From NCBI GenBank assembly GCA_025210775.1, contig JAOARB010000020.1:124001-188000 (forward strand): 64,000 nucleotides of DNA, given 5' to 3'. A model generated the notes under the pieces. It saw nothing but the letters and a program-made list of their open reading frames with translations. It was not told where the DNA came from and made no database searches. Origin of the DNA: Prolixibacteraceae bacterium. GTDB taxonomy: Bacteria; Bacteroidota; Bacteroidia; Bacteroidales; Prolixibacteraceae. The position numbers and the translations under genes are program-made. Shown piece after piece: positions 52,551 to 63,300 of the stretch; position 1 is the first letter of the stretch, and each line of letters starts with the position of its first letter.

Positions 52551-54260
52551 TTGTATCGATCACTTATATTCCTATCAGTCATAATACTTGTTTTCGCATT
52601 TACATCTTGTAGTAAAGACGTAAAACAACAAGCAAAAGTTACATCTTTTAAAATTTTAAGGTCAGATAACCCCCATTTAAATAAAGATTACGAAGGAAAG
52701 ATCCAAAAATTCAATATCAAAATAGATGCTTCTAAAGAGTTATTTAAGAAAGATCTCATCGCCCATGTTAGATATATAGGAGACACTATTTTCCCTCCTA
52801 GTAAGACACCACTAAATTTAAACAAAAAGATCTCATTTTCAATTATTTCAGACTCATTATCTCCTAACAAAGGGACCATTAACGAATACCAGCTCTATTT
52901 TAATTCTACTAGACAAAAGAAAATCTATAAAAAACGTACAAGACAAAAGAATCAAACAAACATCTCGCCCCCACTTATTGTAGCCTACTTCCCTAGTTGG
53001 AGAGAATACACCCCTTCACCTAATTCAAAACTACGAGAAATTCCTGCATGGATAAACCATGTTTTCTTGGCATTTGTCAAACCTGAGATGAGGTATAAAA
53101 GAGGAACACTCGATTTAAGAAAAACGGGCTTACAGCTTCACTACCCAAGAACGATGGCAGGCAAGATGCTTCAGAACTCTATTAAAATTCTACATAAAAG
53201 AGGTATTAAGGTTCTCCTCTCTATTGGGGGGGGAACTTATTGTTCCAATATCTCTTTAAACAAGATTCACTTTAATGAAATAAAAGCCATGGTCGATGAT
53301 CTGGGATTTGATGGTATCGATTGGGATATAGAACCCAATGGCAGCTTCTATTCTGTAGGATCAAGAAAAAATGTTCAGTTGTATGTGGATATAATAAAAA
53401 AAAGCAGAAGATATTTTCCAAGAAACAAGTATATCGTAGCCTGTGCCCCTGCTGGAGTCGGTGCTCTAGGAGGAATCCACCACAACGATCCTGTATCGCC
53501 ATTTGCATACGAAAAAAGAAACTTAAGATGTAAAGAGCCGGATATCTTTCTAAAAAAGAATACATACAACAATCATCTCAATAAAAGAATATCATTTTAT
53601 GGATTTCGTTCCACAGGCCATATGATTCCTGTTTTTAAAAAAGTAGGCTACTTAATCGATATCGTTGCTTATCAAGGATATAATATTGGTACTGCAAGCG
53701 ATCGCCATATTCTTTATGATTCTTATAAATATTATGGCAATAAGTATGGATTTAAAATTGCAGCTGGAGTACATGTGCCACTCGAAGGATGGGGACCATT
53801 CTTTCATTATGACAAAAAAGATGTTGCAAGATTATCCTTTCATATACATAAAAGCCATCCTCAAAGACCAGAAGATGGAATTATGGTATGGCATTTATTA
53901 AGAAAAGAAACCTTTCGTAATAATAATAAAATGTCAAGGTTCTGGAGAAAGATCAACTACTATTTTACAAATGAAAGTAGAACCAATGGCTATGAGTTTC
54001 TTAATATTGCCGACCTTATTTTTAAAGGACAGAAAGTAGATGAAGCATTAAAAAACACCAAGAACTATTCAACTGTTCCATTTACATCTATCTCAAAACT
54101 CAAAAAAGAAAGCATTCAAAAGAGATGGAATAAATTTGACTACTATGAAAAGAACGACACCATATTATATCATGGTAGGAAATGGGTTTCTAGAAGCTAT
54201 AGTTATCATAACTATCCTATTAATAATCAACTAAACCCTTGGATGTTAATTGTTAAATAA
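52551..54260 (+). CDS. GH18-family glycoside hydrolase, lipoprotein
   Basis: Predicted chitinase or endo-N-acetylglucosaminidase-like enzyme on the cell surface or in the periplasm. The 569-residue product starts at a TTG and has a lipoprotein signal (LIFLSVIILVFAFTSCSKD, lipid on the Cys). After a beta N-terminal region (about 30-120) comes the GH18 barrel: IKVLLSIGGGTYCSN (SxGG) and FDGIDWDIEP, the DxxDxDxE motif with Asp254, Asp257, Asp259 and catalytic Glu261; YQGYNIGTAS and GIMVWHL (substrate Trp near 450) follow. The C-terminal part, about 100 residues with NDTILYHGRKWVSRSYSYHN, resembles a carbohydrate-binding domain. It precedes the giant adhesin gene by 64 bases. Confidence 0.9.
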   Translation: MYRSLIFLSVIILVFAFTSCSKDVKQQAKVTSFKILRSDNPHLNKDYEGKIQKFNIKIDASKELFKKDLIAHVRYIGDTIFPPSKTPLNLNKKISFSIISDSLSPNKGTINEYQLYFNSTRQKKIYKKRTRQKNQTNISPPLIVAYFPSWREYTPSPNSKLREIPAWINHVFLAFVKPEMRYKRGTLDLRKTGLQLHYPRTMAGKMLQNSIKILHKRGIKVLLSIGGGTYCSNISLNKIHFNEIKAMVDDLGFDGIDWDIEPNGSFYSVGSRKNVQLYVDIIKKSRRYFPRNKYIVACAPAGVGALGGIHHNDPVSPFAYEKRNLRCKEPDIFLKKNTYNNHLNKRISFYGFRSTGHMIPVFKKVGYLIDIVAYQGYNIGTASDRHILYDSYKYYGNKYGFKIAAGVHVPLEGWGPFFHYDKKDVARLSFHIHKSHPQRPEDGIMVWHLLRKETFRNNNKMSRFWRKINYYFTNESRTNGYEFLNIADLIFKGQKVDEALKNTKNYSTVPFTSISKLKKESIQKRWNKFDYYEKNDTILYHGRKWVSRSYSYHNYPINNQLNPWMLIVK

Positions 54261-54324
54261 AAACCTGAACAAATACTATAACAAAGTGGTTTTCTAGGTA
54301 TATCTAAACAAAAAACTGTTAGCT

Positions 54325-57300
54325 ATGTCTAAAAAAACTTTACTATTATTCTTATTTTTATTTTTTACCAGCTTTGGCTATGCTGAAATAAAAACCTTCA
54401 CTTTTGAAAATAGCTACAATAATAACACTAATTACACCGAAGCAGGAACAAGTATTAACCTGTTAAAAACATTTACAATTATTAAAAATTCCAATATACC
54501 AATAGGTATAAATGGAAGTAATGGCATAATGGGGAATACTTCCCTTCCAACAGAAAATGAAGTTGGAGGTTTTTATATGTATTCACACTATTTATATCTC
54601 AAAAGCCTTAATCTTAAAGTAACAAACAGTTCAAATTCATCTATTTATACAGACAAAGACATCTATCTTGTCGGATATCTATACGATTCTCCTGTCTTTA
54701 GATATAAGATACCAGAAGATATCTACAATAGTGATCCAAATAACAACAATGGATACACTCTCGTTGATTTAACGGCAATTGACGACCTTGACATAGATCA
54801 CACAATTATTGATAAGTTGATGTTCGAAAATCCGTCTAAAGATGTATACCTGAAAATTGATGACCTTCAATATGATAAAAGGTCTATTTCTTCTGAAAAA
54901 CTTCCAGTTCTTAGAATGGTTGAGCTTTCTAATATTCAGAAGAGTAGTGTTACAGTATCTAGTCGACTATTGACTTATGGTAATGGGTATACCGAAAGAG
55001 GGTTTGTTTATTCTACAACGGACGAAACACCCACAGAAAGTGAAGGAGCTACTCTATACCCAATTACAGATGATTGGATTTGGTATTATTCATCTTTCTC
55101 ATATACAATAGAAAATATGGCTCGTAATACTCCTTATTACGTAAGAGCGTATGTCAAAAACAAACATGGTATAAGATATTCTTTTTCAAATCCTGCACTA
55201 TCAGGAGAATCTACCATTTTACAATTCAAGTCAAATGGTAAGAATATTGAGAATAATTCTGATAATACTTCAACCAACAACAATACAAATTTTGGGGATA
55301 TTCTTATTGGAAACAGTAAAACAAACACTTATACCATTAAAAATATTGGTTCACAAACATTTAATATTACTTCAAATCCTTTTTTGTCCGTCGAACAGAC
55401 TTCAAATGTTTTTTCGATTACTGAACCATCTCCTTTTCTTCAAATTGCAGGACATGATTCAAAAGATTTTACCATTGAAGCTTCAACACAAACACCAGGT
55501 ATTTATCGAAAACGTATTAAAGCCAAAAATGGAGAAACAGAAGAATATAGCTTCGTTGTAAAAGCTACATTCTACAAAAAGGCAGAACTTTTGTCTTCAC
55601 CATCTGCAAATGTAGAACAAACAAAAACAACAATCATAGCTACAATTGCACCAAACTTTAATAATACTTCAGTAGAAATTGAATATGGTCTTGACCAAAA
55701 TTTAGATCATTCTGTGAAACTTTCAGAAAAGTTATTTAGCAGATCAAATTCAATATTATTTAGTATTGAATTGCCTGTCATAAAATCAGGAGCGACACAC
55801 TACTATAGAATCAAACTGGTCAATGATGCAGGCGAAACAACCTCATCTATATATAGTTATGAAAGCATCATTGTTCCTCCATCAATAGATACAAATACTG
55901 GATTCACCTTACAAGAAGGAGAAACTCATATCTTAAGTTCTAGTGAATTCAAAGTCTCTGACAATAACCTTCAGATTCCAACAATAACTATTTCTTCAAT
56001 TCCACAGCATGGAGCACTATACAAAGAAAATACCATCTTAAGTATTGGTAATACATTCCTACAAGATGATATCAATACTGGTAAGATCACATACGTTCAT
56101 GACGCAACAGAAACAAGTAGTGATAGCTTCACACTTTCAGTAAAAAACAGTTTACATGCACTATTACCTGAAACAGTAAACATTTCAATTACCAATAGTA
56201 ATGATGCTCCTATTGCCATTCAACAAACAAGAATCGGAGAGAAAAATATTCCAGTAACATTTACAAAGAATCACTTCACAGACAACACCTTTGATGAAGA
56301 AGGTGATCCATTAACTAAAATAAAGATTACATCTCTTCCAACAACTGGTAGTCTTACTTTAAATTCAAATCCTATAATTATTGGACAAGAAATTCCTTTA
56401 TCAGGAACGGCTAATATTGAATATATAGTTGGATCTGAAGGTATATTTAATTTTACTTGGAAAGCTTTTACAAATACTTATTCTATCGATAGTGCTGCTA
56501 TTATTATTGAAATTAGTAAAGACCTAACTCCTCCTGTAATTACCGATTGGTCTTTTACTATTAATGAGGATGAACTCACTGCAATTCCAGAAACAAAATG
56601 GACTGAAAATTACACGGATACAGAACCACTAGCAAAAATAGCACTGATCTCTAGTGACCCTGAAATATCTTTCTTTTTAGGTAGTGTACCTCTTACACTA
56701 CCAGCTGAAATTACAGCAAACCAATTGTCCAATTTAAAATGCATCTCAGCTGAGAACTTTAATGGCATAGCAAAAGCAAGATGGGACGCTTCAGATGGGA
56801 CTACTTATACAGATGGGGATAAACAAATTACATTTACAATAACAACATTAGATGATAGCCCTACAGCTGAAGGTTTTACAATAACAGGAACAGAAGAAAC
56901 TGACCTTCCATTAGAAGAGATTGATTTCACTTCTAAATATATTGATATTGAAAATGATCCATTTACATCTATTAAGATTGATCCTTCAAAAACACATGGA
57001 TTACTAAAAGTTGATGGTTCAAATGTTACCACTTCTCCAATAAATGTATCCGATATTTCCAAAATTATCTATACTCCTATTCAAAATAGTTACGGAAATA
57101 AAGTTGATTCTATTTATTATAAAGTAATCAATGCGAATGCAGAAAGTACTGATTGGTATGTTATTTATATTGACTTAAATGGAGTAAATGATAATCCTAC
57201 AAATCAGAATCTATCCTTTTCCACAAGAGAAGATAATGACTATAGATTTGTCTCTTTAATGTTTAGTCATCACTATAGTGATCCTGAAAATGATCCTCAA

Positions 57301-60300
57301 GAAAGCATAAAAATAGTCTCTCTTCCAGACAAAGGAGCACTTAGATTAAATGGTATAGATGTAATGGTAAATCAAGAGATATTAATATCCGAAATATCAA
57401 ATCTTACTTTTACCCCTATTGCGAATGAATATGGAACAAACTATACAACATTCGAATATCAATCTAAAGATGGATCAGCATTCAGTCCAACTTACACAGT
57501 TACAGCTAACGTTACAAGTGTAACCGATCCAATAGTGCTAGGTTTTCACAATGCTCTAACATTTACAGGAAATGGATATGTAGACATTAAGAACTTAAAT
57601 GATTTTCCAAATTCCAATTTCACTTTTGAAATGATGGTTAAACCAACAGGTAAGAACCTACATCAGGTAATTGCATCTAGCCTTGAGAATAGACAAGGTT
57701 GGGAAATTGGTATCGATGCTCAAAATCATTGGTATATTACATATGGTGATGTACTCTCCACTCATACCGAGACCTTCACGGAAGTAGATACTTTTGATAA
57801 ATGGTATAAAATTGTATTGGTAGGAGGAGCAACACCATCTATTTCAATTATTAGAAATACAACAACAGAATTAAATAATAAATTAATCCATACGCTTGCT
57901 ATTGGGAGCAATACAGAAATAGTACTAGGTAAAAATAGGGGGCAAGGTAATAATTACTTTACTGGAGTAATAGACGAAGTCTATCTCTGGTCTAAAATTA
58001 GAACCAAAACAGAATCCTTAGATATCTTTAAAATCATTAGTTCAAATGAACCTGGTCTATATGCTTATTGGGATTGTAATGATATCGAAGGCATTAAATT
58101 AAAAGATGATATTGGAACCCATAATGGAATTATACAGGGAGATCTATACTATGAAAGTACTGGTCACGTTGTTTTTGATGTTACCGACGAGGAAGTTCCA
58201 CTAACCACAAAAATGAAATATACTGATTGGGACAATCAACAAAGTCAAGTGGATATAGGGTTTATTTATGGAGGATCAGCGGTTTTTACTACCTCAACAT
58301 CAGATGATAGGAACACAATATTGTATACACCAAAAACAAACTTTAGTGGTATCTCTGAAGTTATTTACCAACTCAATTCAAATAACACCCTAAAAGGGCA
58401 TCATTACATTAAAGTAAATAATGTAGACGATTTACCTGAAATTATTCAACAAACAATTTATCTTGGTGATGAAGATTTCATTGCAATAGATATAAATCGA
58501 TTCAAAGACAACTTTATTGACCATGATAACGATCCATTAGATGAAATAATCATCAAATCATTACCATCTAATGGAACTTTATCACACAATGGTGTTAACA
58601 TTACAATAGATCAAGTCTTCACTGTAAGCCAATTAGAATCGAGTGTAATTAAATACACTCCTAATGAGCATTATTCAGGTGTCGACTCCATTTCATGGAA
58701 TTGTATTGCCAATAGTAAAAATGCTACTACTGATGCTAAGATCTATTTTAATGTTCAAAAACCTATCAATCCAATAATATTAAAGGATTCAACAATCTAC
58801 ATTCGAGAAGATGAAACAATTACATTAACTCAAAGTAATATTTCAGAAATGATGAGTGATGATTCGAAAGCAAGTAAAATTGCATTTATTGAATCTCCTT
58901 CCAATGGATATATTTCAAAAAATGGGGTCATTCAACAAACTCCTTTTGAATTAGACTACTCTAATTTAGATGCGTCAAATATTGTAATTCATTTTACTGC
59001 TAATTGGAATGGGCAAGATACTATTCGATGGGACATCAAGGACAATAACGGTTATACAGACGGAGATGCAACAATAGCTATTCATGTAGTACCTATAAAT
59101 GATATTCCTGAAATTACAGATATAACCATCCAAATGACAGAAGATGTTAAGCATCTATTTAAAACAACCATTTTTAGTACAAACTATTATGATCTTGAAG
59201 GAGATGAAGCTCATATAGTAAAAATCAACAGTCTACCTTTACATGGTGAATTATACTATAATGGAGCTTTAATAGAACCGACACAAATTCCAGTGTCATT
59301 ACAGATTAACACGCAAGGATTGCTAGAATATATTCCTAAGATGAATTATTATGGGAAGGATAATGTAAAATATCAAGTACAAGATATTCTTCTTGGAACA
59401 AGTAATGAAGCAAATCTTATTTTCGATATAAACGAAGAAAATGATGCGCCAAAAAATAGTAATATTGTTATTAATATTGACGAAGATAACATCCACTCAT
59501 TTTCAAATGATTTTAATCTAGGTTATAGTGATGAAGAAGGTGATGAGCTACAAGATGTAATTATCAAAACACTCCCTATCCTAGGTAAATTATTATTTAA
59601 CGGTATTGAAGTTACAAGCAATCAACTTCCATTAATTATACCAAAATTGGATGTTTCATCACTTACCTACTCTCCTAACTTAAACGAGTCAGGAACACCA
59701 TATGTAAGTTTTATTTACAGTGTTACAGACAAAAATAACCGTGAGAGTTTAGACTACTATATTAACATTAATGTTAAATCAATAGAAGATACACCTGAAA
59801 TCAGTGGTGATATAAAAATTACATTAGATGAAGATCATAAGTTCTATTTTACAGATCATATCTTTAAAGATGTTTTTATTGATTATGAGCACTATGGTCT
59901 TCAGTCGGTTAAAATTACAACTATTGAAAGTGGTGTAACATTAGAGTATAATAATACCACTGCTACTGTAGGAACAGTAATTCCAATTGCAGACATTACG
60001 CAACTATGTTATACACCAAATGCGAATGAAAATGCAAAAGCGAAAAAATTATTTACATTCACTTTGATTGATTCTCAAAATACAGAAACAAGCAATACAG
60101 CAACCTGTATGGCTGATATCATACCTGTAAATGATCCTCCAATCATTACCGATCTTGGCTTATGGACTGTTAAAGAAGGTACTCTCTTCTCTCACACTCT
60201 AGAAGTGACCAATCCTGATCAAGACCAATTAACTTATTCTATTGTATCTGGTCCTGTAGGAATGACAATAAGCAATACTGGGGTGATTACATGGCAGGCT

Positions 60301-63300
60301 AATGTAGAGACTGATAAAATTGATGATATCGTAATTCGCATTTCTGATGGAATATACAATGTAGATCTAAATGCAGAAACTACGATTCAAAATGTCAATA
60401 ATAAGTTACCTGTCGTGACTACAGAATCGATCACGTTAAACCTTAAGAATCTAGATAGTGCAACCAAGCCTATATTGACTGCAACCGATAAAGATTTTGG
60501 AACTACAACATTCCAAGATTGGACAATCGTAAGTCAAACAGATTATGACAATAATGGTCAAGACCCATTCTCTATAGATCCTCAAACAGGTGAATTATCA
60601 TACAATGATATCGATGAGTTATATATAGAGAATAATCCAGGTTACACTATTCAGGTCACTGTAAGTGATGGCGTAAATACCAGTGTGACAAAATCAATGT
60701 CAATAACTCTAAATGACAACAGATTGACTCAAACTGTTGCAGCTTCATTTATCAATGGAACAGACTATGATATGCCAACAACAACACAACCTGTTCAGAG
60801 TGATGCTCAATTAGTGTTAAACTATACATCATCAGATACCAATGTTGCGACTGTAAATGGCAATTTACTGAATATTCTAAGTGTAGGAACAACTCAGATA
60901 GAAGTAAAACAAGAAGGTAATCATACCTATAAACCATTTAGTAAGACGTTTACATTTACTGTTTATAAGGCTTCAATTACCGTTACAGCAAAATCTGAAA
61001 CACGTATTTACGGCGTATCAAATCCAACCTTTACTTATGAAGTAACAGGAGCAAGAATCGGGGATACAAATATATTCACAACCGAACCGACTCTTTCAAC
61101 TACTGCAACTGAAACAAGCAATGTTGGAATTTATCCTATTACAATCATTGGAGGAGTATCGGATAAATATGATATCACAACATATAAAAACGGTACATTG
61201 AATATCACAAAAGCAGAATGGAATGCAACATGGACCAATTATAAACCAGAAATATATATTAATGAAACCATTGATATTCAAATATCAGAACTAGCAACCT
61301 ATACTGTTTCAAGTGATAACGTCATTGTCATTTCTGTTCTAAATCATAACATCAAAGGAAATGACATCGGTGCATCAGATATTACGATTTCAATTGAAGC
61401 AGATATCAACCATAATGCGCAAGATATCATAAAAACAGTCTCTGTTATTAATGAAAAACCTGTAGTAACATCAACATCAGCAGATATCTATTTAAAATCA
61501 TTAGATCCTGATTACAAAGTACAATTGACAGCTGAGGACAATGACAATCCTCAGTCAATCTTAAATCAATGGGAATTAAGACATGTTCAGGATAAAGACA
61601 ACGATGGTATTGTTGCCTTTGATGTAGATCCTGATACAGGGGAATTGATTATTCTTGATTATGATGAGTTAATATGTTGCAATGGTAATCACGCATACAA
61701 TTTTGAGGTAAGGGTAAATGATGGTATTGAATATAGTAACTGGACAAACCTTCAGATTAATATCTATGATAATAGAGAGGAACAAACAGTTTCAGGTATC
61801 TTTATTCAAAATGCAATATATACCGATCTTGGATTTAATCAACCTGAAACTTCAGACCAAGGTATTCCCCTAACATATAATAGCGCAGACAACCTTATTG
61901 CGAAACCTGCAGGAAGATATCTTGAGGTTAATGGTATTGGATCAACAACCATTGAAGCCAAAGCCGCTGGGAACAATCTGTATAGATCATATGAAGTGAC
62001 ATTTACATTTACTGTTGCCAAAGCTCCTATTACGGTTACTGCAGAGAATAAAACAAGAGGATTTGAAGAACTAGAGCCTACATTTACGTATATGGTAAGT
62101 GGAGCAAGAGCAGGAGATACAGACATTTACTCTGTTGAACCAACACTTACAACAGATGCCACAATGTATAGCCCAACAGGAGATTATAATATTCTAATTT
62201 CTGGAGGAACATCGGACAAATATATTCCTAATTACGTAAATGGAACACTAACCATTACCAAAGCGGAATGGAATATTGTCTGGACGAATGAACAAACTGA
62301 GTTTAATATCAATGAAACACTCCTAGTAGAGCTATCTAGACCTGTAAGCTTCACAGTATCTAGTGATAATACAAATGTAATAAGTACCCAAGGTGCTACA
62401 CTTAAAGCAGAAGGGAAAGGTAATGCAAAGATCACAATTTCAATTCAAGGAGATATCAACCATAATCCAAAAGTGATTGAGTTTGATATTCATGTTGTTA
62501 ACCAAAAACCTATTGTAACAAGTAGTTCTTTTGATATTTATCTTAAAGGATTACTTCCAACAGATAATATTCAATTTACAGCAACAGATGTAGATGGATC
62601 TAACTTTGAAAGATGGGAAGCTAGGTATATTCAAGATAAGGATAACAATAGTATTCTACCTGCTACAATGGATGCAGTTACAGGTATACTTAATATTACA
62701 GACTATGATGAGCTATTCAAATATGGAGATCATACTTATAATTTCCAAGTAAGGGTTAACGATGGTATCAGCTACAGTGATTGGAAAGATATCCAGATCA
62801 ATATTTATGACAATAGAGATCTTCAAAACATCACTGCGAGTTATATTCAGAGTACTGTATTTACAAATCTTGAGGTAATGCAACCAGAAGATTCAGATCA
62901 AAATTTACCTCTTACATATCATAGCTCTGATGAGAATGTTGTTTCAGTAAATGCAAATACATTTGTAATTAATCGAGTTGGAAGTAGTGTAATTACAGTA
63001 GAACAATCTGGTAATAATGAATATCTACCATATAGCCATTCCTTTGCGTTTACAGTAGTTAAAGCTCCAATTACTGTGACAGCTGATTCTAAGACACGTG
63101 TCTATGGTGATATGAATCCTATGTTTACTTATTCTGTTACAGGCACAAGAAGTGGAGATACAAACATCTTTACTATTGAACCAAACATGAGTACAACTGC
63201 AACAGAAACAAGTAATGTAGGACAATATACAATTGCTATTTCTGGTGGCATGTCTGATAATTATATGCCAAGCTACATAAATGGAAACTTAGATATTACA